Source: CAUZWH01 sp965247665 (GTDB lineage Bacteria > Pseudomonadota > Alphaproteobacteria > SHVV01). From it: 64,000 bases of DNA. Below the pieces are notes generated by a model. That model was not told the DNA's origin. It searched no databases and worked only from the letters and a program-made list of their open reading frames with translations. Positions 42,586-50,803 of this stretch are shown here, piece after piece; the stretch's first letter is position 1; each line of letters starts with the position of its first letter. Both the position numbers and the translations under genes were made by a program. Location: positions 1,711,614-1,775,613 of the forward strand of contig CBDFHH010000005.1 of NCBI GenBank assembly GCA_965247665.1, read 5' to 3'.

Positions 42586-45500
42586 TTGCGGGTGATCAGA
42601 GAAATGGCCAGCGACAAGCAACAAGAGCTTGTCGGCGAATTGCGCCGACGCTTTCCGTTGTTCGAGCGGCTCATTGGGCGCTTTGGCAAAGATACACAAA
42701 AAGAGCGGATACCCTGGTTCCTCGCTCTTCTCTTGTCAGCCGCCACCAAACGCGATCCCGGCGCATGTTGCTTCGTACTGGACAAGACTCGGGGCACCAC
42801 GGCAGTCGCAGCGGTCCTTCTGGCACTCGTCAGGCTCCAGGCCGAGTTCCCGGAGCTGGTAAGGAACTACGCCCAAACGGTCCTTTACCGGGGACAGCGT
42901 GTCAGGGTCAAGCCGAGCGACTACGTTTACGAGTACAGTGGACTTTGGGAGGGATATCCAGAATTCTTCAGACTTAAGGTGCTGGAGGAAGAGGCCTATC
43001 GCAGTTTCCCGATGGCTGACGTGCTTCGGCTTGAGCCGACTGACCGAGTGCGTCCCAAGGGCGATCTTGGTTCCCGTCTTGGTGAGTTTGAACGCAGTGC
43101 CCTCGACGAAATGCTTGATCTCACAACCTGTGGGAACAACAGCCTCATCCGGAATACCGTGCTTCTTTACATGGCACAGGCACAGTTTGCGGAAGTCGTG
43201 GACACAATCGCTCTGGCTCCTGAACATGCCAACGGGTTTGACAGCCTCTCAGGCTTTTTACCGTGGGGCTCCATCGGTCAGTGCGGTGAGTTGAAGCCGA
43301 ATGATGCCTATCAGGTAGCAGGCGAACCCATCGTCGCAGTGACGAGGGTGCCCGAGGATTTGGCATTGGCAGCATTGTCGGCGCCGGTAGCCACCAAGAT
43401 CGTTCTTGTGGACGGGGCCAACGGCTTGGCCAGAGATCTTCAGGCATTCGACGATGTTGCGGGTCGGCAGAGAGTCATGATCCTCGCATCGTCGGAGGAA
43501 ACGGAAGCGTTGGATCTGCTGAGGGACCGGGACTGCCCAATCTGGCACATGTCGCCGGATGAAATCCTGATCGGCGAGGCCTCCGTCGGAAATCGGGCGC
43601 GAGGAAGCCTTGTTGGGGCAACCATCCGGGCGGCAGATACACGCCAGCGTGTCAAAGTGACCGTGGTCGACTGCAGGGACAGCGAACTCCAAACTATGGC
43701 GGCATCTCTGGAACGCGCTGCAGCAATGATTGTGGATGGTGAGGAAGCACAAGAAAGCGAGGAGATACTGGCACGGCTTTTCGGAATACTCCTCGAGTCC
43801 AGCGAATGCTGTTTCGGGATCGGCGAAGAAACCAAAGCCAACCTGCAACGTGCCCGGGACCAAGTAATTCGGCATGGGAGATGGCTCGACTCGAAAGTCG
43901 CCAGCGAACTGCAAGAGGCGATCTGTCGATTCGAGAACGTCATCGCAAGCGGGATATATGCTCAAGGGAAAGCCGATGCCCTGCTGAACTTAGTTCTCGA
44001 CGAAAATCATGAACCATGGGTTGTGGCTGCAAGGTCACCAAGAACCGCCGAAAGCCTGAGGGCTGGATTCGACGACCTGGGCATCAATGTGCCCGTATTA
44101 CCGGTGTCTTCGTTCACCCCAGGTAATGATTACGCGGGCATCATCGTTCCGGCTTGGCCGAATGAACAAAGGTTCACCCGTTTGAAGAGCCAAGGGGTCA
44201 CACCGGACATTCGTGTGTTGGCCTATCCATTTGAGACAAAGTGGGTATCGCGACACGAAGCACGTGAACGTGCGCGGGAGCGGTCAAACGAATTGGAAAT
44301 CGAGACGCGGTCCGAGATTTTGGGAATCGAACCTCGTTATCTAACTTCTCTGAAGCGCCATATACCTGATCCTCCAGGCAATGAAGGCGGGCCCGATCTG
44401 CCGATCTTCAAGATCGAGGATCGGGTTAGAAAGCGCCGTATCAAGCGGCCTGCAAGCGCGGTCGAGGGTGAAGACAGCCGTGAAGCACAGCTGGTTCAAT
44501 TTTTCGGGGATTGCCACGCACTGCTCACCGAATGGCCGGCCAGGGCCACCCTGACCATCGTCGACGCTGAAGGCGCCGTGGTCCAGGCGCGCTTCCGGCG
44601 CCTGAACGAGGAGATTCTCTCCAAGCACGCGCTGACCCTCGCCGATGTCACCAACCGGGCGATCGGTGCGCGCATGGACGAGGCGTGCGGCAAACAGGCG
44701 GCCGCCTACACGCTGGCCGGTGGATCGACACTCTATGACACGCTGCGATCCAACGCGCCGGCGATCGAGGGCGGTACGCTCACCCTCGACGACGTGCTGG
44801 CTGGCTCGTCCTTCCGGCTGCCGCTCGCGGCGGCGGCCAATGACGGCATGGCACCCGGCGCCGGCGGGCCGGTGGTGTGGGGCCGGGGCGAGCGGCAGGT
44901 GCTGGAGAGCACGGAGTCCGCCTTCGCCTGGGACGGCACGGTGCTGACCGGCCAGCTCGGTATCGACGCCTGCTCGCGCGAGGATGTCCTGGTCGGGCTC
45001 GCGCTGTCCCGCTCGATCGGCGAGTTCGACTATAGCGACGGCACCGGGCCGGCGCCGGTGCGCGGCGACTATGAGAGCCGCATGACCAGCGTTCATCCCT
45101 ATCTCGGCTGGACCTCGCCACAGGGTCTCGGTCTCTGGGCGACGGTGGGCTATGGGTGGGGCGATATCGAGATCGAGGACGCGCAGGTGCGCGATGGCGA
45201 TCCCGACTACGCGGTAAGGCGCAGCAACATGACGCTCAAGACGGCGGCGGCGGGAGCGAGCGGTCCCTTGATGACCGATGAATCGCCGATCGCGGGCGGC
45301 ACGATGGCTCTCGAGCTCCGGAGCGAGGCCTCGTGGGCGCAGGTCGAGGTCGAGGGCGAGGGCGACGACGGCCTGATCGTGCAGCAGACGGTGAACGCCA
45401 ACCGTCTGCGGCTGGCGCTGGAGGGCAGCCACGAGCAGGCGCTGGCCTCGGGCGGGTCCCTGACGCCGTCCCTGGAGCTGGGTCTGCGCCATGACGGCGG

Positions 45501-46026
45501 CGACGGGATCACCGGCACCGGCATCGAGATCGGCGGCAGCTTGCGCTATCGCGACCCGGCCGCGGGCCTGACGGTCGAGGGACACGGCCGGGTGCTGACG
45601 GGGCAGAGCGATTACCGGGAATGGGGTCTTGGCGGCTCGGTCCGCCTCGACCCGGGCGCCGAAGGGCGGGGACTGTCGTTCAGCCTCTTCCCGACCTGGG
45701 GCGAGACGGCGAGCGGGGTGGATCGGCTGTGGGATCAGGACGTCGCCGAGCTGGCGAGCGATGACACGGCGGCCAATGACAACGTCCCGCAGATGCGGCT
45801 GGACAGCGAGCTCGGCTATGGCTTCGGCGCGCTCGGCGGACACGGGCTGCTGACGCCCTATGGCGGGTTCTCGCTGGCGGGCGAGGGATCACAACGCTAC
45901 CGGATCGGCGGCCGCTTCGAAATCGGATCGTCGCTCAACCTCAGCCTCGAGGGCGAGCGCCTGGAACCGGCCAAAGATGCAGCCGCGGAACACGGCGTGA
46001 TGCTGCGTCTACAGGCAAGCTGGTAG
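42586..46026 (+). CDS. chimeric ORF: DrmE-like (DISARM-associated) N-terminus fused to an autotransporter-type beta barrel
   Basis: 1146 codons, continuous. Residues 1 to about 650 resemble DrmE, an accessory protein of class 1 DISARM anti-phage systems, from memory of its family pattern. CFVLDKTRGTTAVAAVLLAL, VRVKPSDYVYEYSGLWEGYP, DCPIWHMSPDEILIG, YAGIIVPAWPNEQRFTRLKS and VLAYPFETKWVS occur in this order, and the half ends in QLVQFFGDCHALLTEW. From about 650 the sequence switches to high-GC DNA encoding an outer-membrane barrel: the helical linker LNEEILSKHALTLADVTNRA, GGPVVWGRGERQVLE, repeated Gly/aromatic strands, and a final LRLQASW. There is no signal peptide at the front, so the barrel cannot reach the membrane as fused. 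The start (TTG 42586, or ATG 42604) is uncertain. Confidence 0.55.
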   Translation: MRVIREMASDKQQELVGELRRRFPLFERLIGRFGKDTQKERIPWFLALLLSAATKRDPGACCFVLDKTRGTTAVAAVLLALVRLQAEFPELVRNYAQTVLYRGQRVRVKPSDYVYEYSGLWEGYPEFFRLKVLEEEAYRSFPMADVLRLEPTDRVRPKGDLGSRLGEFERSALDEMLDLTTCGNNSLIRNTVLLYMAQAQFAEVVDTIALAPEHANGFDSLSGFLPWGSIGQCGELKPNDAYQVAGEPIVAVTRVPEDLALAALSAPVATKIVLVDGANGLARDLQAFDDVAGRQRVMILASSEETEALDLLRDRDCPIWHMSPDEILIGEASVGNRARGSLVGATIRAADTRQRVKVTVVDCRDSELQTMAASLERAAAMIVDGEEAQESEEILARLFGILLESSECCFGIGEETKANLQRARDQVIRHGRWLDSKVASELQEAICRFENVIASGIYAQGKADALLNLVLDENHEPWVVAARSPRTAESLRAGFDDLGINVPVLPVSSFTPGNDYAGIIVPAWPNEQRFTRLKSQGVTPDIRVLAYPFETKWVSRHEARERARERSNELEIETRSEILGIEPRYLTSLKRHIPDPPGNEGGPDLPIFKIEDRVRKRRIKRPASAVEGEDSREAQLVQFFGDCHALLTEWPARATLTIVDAEGAVVQARFRRLNEEILSKHALTLADVTNRAIGARMDEACGKQAAAYTLAGGSTLYDTLRSNAPAIEGGTLTLDDVLAGSSFRLPLAAAANDGMAPGAGGPVVWGRGERQVLESTESAFAWDGTVLTGQLGIDACSREDVLVGLALSRSIGEFDYSDGTGPAPVRGDYESRMTSVHPYLGWTSPQGLGLWATVGYGWGDIEIEDAQVRDGDPDYAVRRSNMTLKTAAAGASGPLMTDESPIAGGTMALELRSEASWAQVEVEGEGDDGLIVQQTVNANRLRLALEGSHEQALASGGSLTPSLELGLRHDGGDGITGTGIEIGGSLRYRDPAAGLTVEGHGRVLTGQSDYREWGLGGSVRLDPGAEGRGLSFSLFPTWGETASGVDRLWDQDVAELASDDTAANDNVPQMRLDSELGYGFGALGGHGLLTPYGGFSLAGEGSQRYRIGGRFEIGSSLNLSLEGERLEPAKDAAAEHGVMLRLQASW

Positions 46027-46055
46027 GGCCCAAGGCCGAAGCCGGTCGCGCGGCG

Positions 46056-46075
46056 CGGCGCGTTCCGACGCGCCG
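46056..46075 (+). terminator. possible terminator after the chimeric ORF
   Basis: Perfect 7-bp stem CGGCGCG / CGCGCCG with a 6-base loop, about 30 bases after the stop codon. It is followed by TCCCCGCTCTTTT rather than a clean T-run, so efficiency is uncertain. Confidence 0.4.
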
Positions 46076-46208
46076 TCCCCGCTCTTTTGGCGATTATTGG
46101 AATCGTCTGGGCCTGCCGCATAGAGCGCCGCCTCCGCCGGCGCTCGCCAGTGCCTTGCCGCTTGCACGAGGAAGATTCGGTCCTTAGCGTAGGACCGGGC
46201 AATGTAGA

Positions 46209-46240
46209 CTCGCCCCGTGGCTTGTCAGCCGCGGGGCGAG
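46209..46240 (+). promoter_or_regulatory. strong hairpin covering the ribosome site of the autotransporter gene
   Basis: A 14-bp stem with one G-U pair and a TGTC loop. The left arm 46209-46222 begins CTCGCCCCG and the right arm 46227-46240 ends CGGGGCGAG. The GAGGAG ribosome site for TTG 46248 (46238-46243) overlaps the last 3 bases of the right arm. Folded RNA would therefore limit ribosome access. Alternatively it is the 3' terminator of an upstream transcript, because GTTTTG follows. Confidence 0.45.
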
Positions 46241-46247
46241 GAGTGTT

Positions 46248-48961
46248 TTGGGGACGAACCTTTCATGCGAAACAGGAGTTGCGCGGTTGGCGGTTGAGAT
46301 CGCCCGCGAAGAGTGTGTCGCCGACGGTGCCGTGACCGTCTCGCGTTTCCGCCCATTACGCCGTGTGTTGTTGCCGTGGGTTGCCGCAGCCGCGATGCTC
46401 TTTGGCGGCGAGCTCGCCGCGCAGGAAGATCCGCAGCCGCTCACACCGGACGACCCCAAGTGCGCTGTCGACGGCACGACCGTGACCTGTACCGGCGACC
46501 TGTCGCCTGGTGTGTTGGTCCCTGGTGACGCACTAGGCACCTACACCGAACTCTATGTTCAAGAGCTGACCTCCGGTATCGCTCCGGCCGAAGGGGCAAC
46601 AGGGATCGAGTTTACCGGCGACGGGAACATCACCCTCGACGTCAATACCGGTGACTACGACATCACCACCTCCGGCTTTGGCGCAGAAGGGATCAAAGTA
46701 GAAGGAAGCGGCAATATTGATGTTGACGTGACTGGCGATATCACCACCAACGGCGCATCCAGCAAGGGAGTCAGTGTAAGTGGAACGGGCGGCACAGTTG
46801 ATGTTGACGTGAATGGCGATATCACCACCATCAGCGATAACAGCAACGGAGTCACTGTAAGTGGAAGTGGCGGCAAAACTACGGTTGAGGTGAATGGCAA
46901 CATCGAGACCTGGGGTACTACCGGAAGTGGCGGGTTATATGTCTCCAATGATGACAGCGATATCAAGATTACTTTGACAGGCGGTATCACCGTCAGGAGC
47001 AGGGATGGTCTCACAGGATTTACCAGTAACGCTGGCAAAATTGAGATTATCGTGCAGGGCGATATCACCAACTGGAACAGCAACGGCAGCGGGATCAATA
47101 CAGGTAGCGAGCGCGGCGACATAGCCATTACGCTGAATGGCGGAACTATCAGAAGTTCCGGGAAGCAAGGTATCTGGTTTCCAGTCTTTCTAGCGATACG
47201 GTCAATAATACTCTGACGGTCAACAATACGGTGAAGATCAGCGGCTTGATTGACGTGGAGGGTGAAGGCGACAACGAGACGATAGACAATTACGGCACGT
47301 TGACGACCCCCGGCACAATCGATCTGGGTGAAGGGGACAATAGTTTCTTCAACAGGAAAGGTGCAACGTTCAATTCCGGCGCCTCGGTGGTTCTCGGCAG
47401 CGACGACGAAGACCTGTTCGCCAATGCGGGTAGTTTGTCGCCGGGCGGTGCCAACGTCGTGCAGATCACCCAACTCACCGGCGATTTCGAAAACTTCATA
47501 ACCGACGAAAACGACACTGTGGAAGCGGGCACTTTTACCGTTACGATCGACCCGGATGAGCTAAATGACCAGCTCATTGTCAACGGCAAGATCACCCTAA
47601 ATGGCGGCACGGTGAGAGTCGTGGGCGCTTATGATAAAGGCCGCTATACGATACTGAAATCCACGACACAGACCATTGAGGACGGAGACGAAGACGAAGA
47701 TTTGACCACTGCCGAGGCGATCGCCAAGGTCGATGCGATCGACACGCTGTTCATGGATTATGAGGTGGAACAAGGCGATACCACTTTTGAGATGGTTCTG
47801 GTATCCGCAAGAAAATTCGACAGTTTCTGCGATGTTGCCGGAACTGCCAACCAGCGGGCGGGAGCCTGCAACGGCCTCGACGGCCTGCCGGAGGCCAATA
47901 ACCTCGCACAGGCCGTTCTGACCATCCCCGTAAACGGGACGGCGCAAGCGCGGGCCGCCCTCGATGCGCTCTCGGGCGAGGTGCATGCGTCCCTCAAGGG
48001 AGCGCTGGCGGAGACGGGCCAGACGCGGGTCGCGGCTGTCAACCGACGCATGGCGGCACGCTCCGGCAATCCCGACGCACAGACATCGGACGCAAGGATA
48101 TCGACGGCGGCCTTCGGCAATCCGTCGTCGCTGGCCGACCGCGATAACGGCGAGTGGATCATCGGCTACGGTGCCTGGGGCGAGACGGATGCCACGCCCG
48201 GCACGGCGCGGATGGAGACGGACCTGCGCGGCGTCCTCTACGGCGTCGACCGTGCGTTGGGCGACCACTGGCGCCTCGGCGTCCTCGGCGGCTACAGCCG
48301 GACGGATGTGACCCAGCGTGCGCGGTTGTCCTCCGCTTCGGTCGATACATTGTCCGCCGGTCTTTATGGCGGCGCCGCGGCCGGTGCTTGGGGTCTCGGC
48401 TTCGGAGCGATCTATAACTGGCACGCCGTGGACACAGGCCGGACGGTCAGCTTCACCAACTATTCCCCGGAGCGCCTGTCGGCGCGCTACGACGCCAGGA
48501 GCTGGCAGCTCTTTGCCGAAGCCGGACGCAAGGTGCAGGTCGGCGGCCTGATGCTGGAGCCTTTTGCCGGCGTATCCCATACCAATCTCACCACGGACGA
48601 CTTCAGTGAAAGCGGCGGTGATGCGGCCCTGACGTCATCGTCGGATACCGACAACACGACGTTTACGACGCTCGGCCTGCACGGCGCGATGATGCTACTG
48701 GACACGGTCCACGTGCGCGGCATGGCGGGCTGGCGGCATGCCTTCGGCGATACGGAGCCGTCGTCGACCGCCACGCTGCGGGGCAGCACCACCGCCTTCA
48801 CGGTCACGGGCGCTCCGATCGCCGAGGATGCCCTGGTCGCCGAGCTCGGCATCGAGGCCGGCCTTTCGGACAATGCCTTTCTCGGCTTGGCCTTCAAGGG
48901 CCGCTACGGCGGCGGCGGCGCCGATCACGGCGTCAATGCCGCCCTCCGGGTGACGTTCTAG
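46248..48961 (+). pseudogene. autotransporter (type V secretion) split by a frameshift
   Basis: Frame 1, 46248-47216, is 322 codons. It has a basic start RFRPLRRVLLPWVAAAAMLF, a signal peptide ending near AAQED, then a beta-helix passenger with repeats of about 24 residues (GNIDVDVTGDITTNGA, GTVDVDVNGDITTISD, KTTVEVNGNIETWGTT). Frame 2, 47231-48961, continues the passenger (VKISGLIDVEGEGDNETI), then LDALSGEVHASLKGAL and a 12-strand barrel ending ALRVTF. Going back in frame 2, YLVSSLSSDTVNNTLTVN shows that it joins frame 1 near 47170. So one gene lost or gained bases there. TTG 46248 (GAGGAG at 4 bases) or GTG 46332 may start it. Passenger DNA is lower in GC than the barrel. Confidence 0.8.
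46690..46925 (+). repeat. about 75-base coding repeats in the autotransporter passenger
   Basis: Three successive units share near-identical stretches such as GGCGATATCACCACC (46734 and 46818 regions) and GTAAGTGGAA followed by CGGGCGGC or GTGGCGGC. Each encodes one beta-helix coil of the passenger. Repeats of this kind expand and contract by slippage. Confidence 0.6.
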
Positions 48962-49342
48962 CCGGACTGACCGGCCGGAATGCAGGCGGCGGCAAGAGCA
49001 CCGACGGACGCCGCAGTGGGCCGCCGCTTCCGGCAGCGCGGCGCAACACCCCCCGCGCAGATTCTCCATCTGTCGGCGCGCTGACCCGGCCTTCGCTATG
49101 GATGGGCTACCGCCGGATCAGCCCTTCCCAAAACCGTGCCAGGACTAACATAGGAACTGGTGCATAAAATGGGGGCCGGTCAACAGAGATGCGAACATGC
49201 ATTGGAGGTTCATCTACTAGCGGCTTGGCGGCGCTTGGTTTGCGACAGCTGAAATCAACCGAGCCCTCGACACGATGATCAAGGCCCATGAAGAAACGTG
49301 GGGTGGCGTCAGATCCAGCATTTTCGGACTCGACCCTGCTGC
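48962..49342 (+). other. intergenic stretch with an IS3-like terminus
   Basis: 380 bases between the autotransporter and the endolysin genes. No gene seen. Contains TGGGGGCCGGTCA at 49170-49182, the exact inverse of the 13 bases at 54210-54222. Confidence 0.5.
49170..49182 (-). repeat. solo IS3-like terminal repeat, copy b (inverted)
   Basis: TGGGGGCCGGTCA. Reverse complement equals the 13 bases at 54210-54222 and differs by one base from 41233-41245. The phage lysis/tail module lies exactly between copies b and c. Confidence 0.5.
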
Positions 49343-49885
49343 TCAAACAGCAGTCGCACATGCGCCGCTACCGGCTAGGCACGGATTGGCTATCATCTGC
49401 CCACCGCTGCATGTTGGGGGAGGAATTGGCGCCAAGTTTTCGGAGCCTGCCGCATAGAGACTTGCCTCCGCCTCGCGCCGCCGCATGAGCCCCTTGAGCT
49501 TCAGCCCGCCGGCCCACACCCAGCGCCGAAACTCCCGCGGCACAGCGTCATGCTCCTCGCGGTTCACCTTGCGCCGGAGCGTCGAACGCTGCAGCGCGCC
49601 TGAGCCGAGATTGAAGGCGAAGGAGACGAGCGCGTCGAACTGCCCGTCTGCGAGCGGCACACGGATGAGACGCAGCACGGCGCGCACGGCGGCCTCGACA
49701 TCGCGGCGCAGCAGATCCTCGGCGGTCGCCTCGTCGATGCCGTCCGCGAAGCGCTCCCGTTCGTTTTCTCGCACCACGTGGCCGTAGCCGATGGTAGGCC
49801 AGGCGGCCGGGCAGAGGTAGATCTTGGGTGCAAATCCTTCGAAGCGTTTGATCAGGTCGAGGCCTTCGTCGGTGATATGACGCAT
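49343..49885 (-). CDS. phage-type lysozyme (GH24 endolysin)
   Basis: 180 aa muramidase. The catalytic Glu is in LIKRFEGFAPKIYLCPAAW (about residue 16), followed by PTIGYGHV with the conserved Thr. The Asp of the E-D-T triad is replaced by the Cys-Pro of YLCPA, as in many phage homologues. FDALVSFAFNLGSGALQRST and a WAGGLKLKGLMRRREAEASL ending are typical, and about 30 residues after that look like an unrelated extension. Encoded 4 bases after the holin gene. Degrades peptidoglycan at phage lysis. Confidence 0.88.
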   Translation of the reverse strand: MRHITDEGLDLIKRFEGFAPKIYLCPAAWPTIGYGHVVRENERERFADGIDEATAEDLLRRDVEAAVRAVLRLIRVPLADGQFDALVSFAFNLGSGALQRSTLRRKVNREEHDAVPREFRRWVWAGGLKLKGLMRRREAEASLYAAGSENLAPIPPPTCSGGQMIANPCLAGSGACATAV

Positions 49886-49889
49886 GGCT

Positions 49890-50354
49890 TCAGCGCCGTT
49901 CCCGGAGCTTCGAGAGTGCCCGATTGCCGAACCAGAAGCTCATCACCGCGGCGAACAGCGCCTGGGTCTCGGCGTCCCAGATTCGCGGCAAGGCCTCGGC
50001 GATGAGCAGACCTTCGACCACGATCAGGAGATAGAGGCCGGAGCCCTTGACGGACGCGAACAGGAGGAAGAAGGCATAGGTGATGAGCGGACGCACCGAG
50101 GCCCGCAGTCCGTCCACCCATCGGCTGCTGCCGCCCAGCGCTGCATCGTGCTGGTAGAGAGCCTTCGATTCCGCGATGTCCGCGTTGACCTCGATTTCCT
50201 CGAGGCGCTGGGTGTGGCCGAGGCGCATCTGCTCCATCTGGCGGTCGAGCACGGCGAGCTCGTGCTTGCGGTCCGCGCGCTCGCGGAACAGGGCCATGAT
50301 GTCGGGAATAGCGCTGGTGGCGAATCCCAGCAGACTGCCGAGCAGGGTCAGCAT
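49890..50354 (-). CDS. 3TM holin (GTA_holin_3TM type)
   Basis: 154 aa. N-terminal hydrophobic LTLLGSLLGFATSAIPDIM, a charged coiled coil ADRKHELAVLDRQMEQMRLG, then RPLITYAFFLLFASV and GLYLLIVVEGLLIAE membrane helices and DAETQALFAAVMSFWFGNRA. This layout is the holin family found in gene-transfer agents and alphaproteobacterial prophages, which releases the endolysin. ATG 50354 follows CGGAGA; upstream in-frame codons are excluded. Confidence 0.85.
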   Translation of the reverse strand: MLTLLGSLLGFATSAIPDIMALFRERADRKHELAVLDRQMEQMRLGHTQRLEEIEVNADIAESKALYQHDAALGGSSRWVDGLRASVRPLITYAFFLLFASVKGSGLYLLIVVEGLLIAEALPRIWDAETQALFAAVMSFWFGNRALSKLRERR

Positions 50355-50487
50355 GAAAAATCTCCGTATGGGTTGAGCACGACGACGATCCAGGCCGCCG
50401 GCGCGCATTGACGGCGGCGACAGCCGGACAGCCGGCGGTGGGATCGGTGCGTGGGGAAGGTGCGGCGGAAGACGGCCGCGAGCGGCG

Positions 50488-50712
50488 TCAACCGCCGAAC
50501 AGCGTCGGCCAGAACGCGCGTGTGGCGACGGCGAGCATGCCGCCGAGCACGATGTAGAGCAGGCGCGTGTTTCTGTTGTGGAGCGCCTCGATCTTGGTGA
50601 GCTGCGCCTGGAGCTCGCCGTAGCGCCGCTCGCAGGCGATCTCATGCTCCGCGAGGTGCCGCGCCGCCTCCGAGCGCACCCGCTCGATCTCGATCAGATG
50701 GGTTTCGTTCAC
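50488..50712 (-). CDS. small membrane protein of the lysis module
   Basis: 74 aa. Starts at GTG 50712 with GGAGA 7 bases before it. A charged amphipathic helix HLIEIERVRSEAARHLAEHE and ERRYGELQAQLTKIEALHNR (coiled-coil-like) is followed by one membrane helix RLLYIVLGGMLAVATRAFW. Similar small proteins lie between tail and holin genes in phages, and a holin-accessory or spanin-like role is possible but unproven. A 133-base gap separates it from the holin gene. Confidence 0.6.
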   Translation of the reverse strand: MNETHLIEIERVRSEAARHLAEHEIACERRYGELQAQLTKIEALHNRNTRLLYIVLGGMLAVATRAFWPTLFGG

Positions 50713-50803
50713 GGGTATGTCTCCGATGCTGCAACGCCGCGACGACTGGTCTGTCCCGGAGAACGGACCGTCACGCCGGGGGTTCTCCACGCTTGGGTGG
50801 TGG

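Noticed and set aside
44341..45843. 500-codon minus-strand frame inside the chimeric ORF
   Set aside because: Antisense to a barrel-coding region with clear strand pattern, Arg/His/Ala-rich composition typical of shadow frames, and no recognisable motif.
46690..46925. Regular repeats considered as a CRISPR-like array
   Set aside because: The repeats are in frame with a beta-helix protein, vary between units, and have no unique spacers of constant length.
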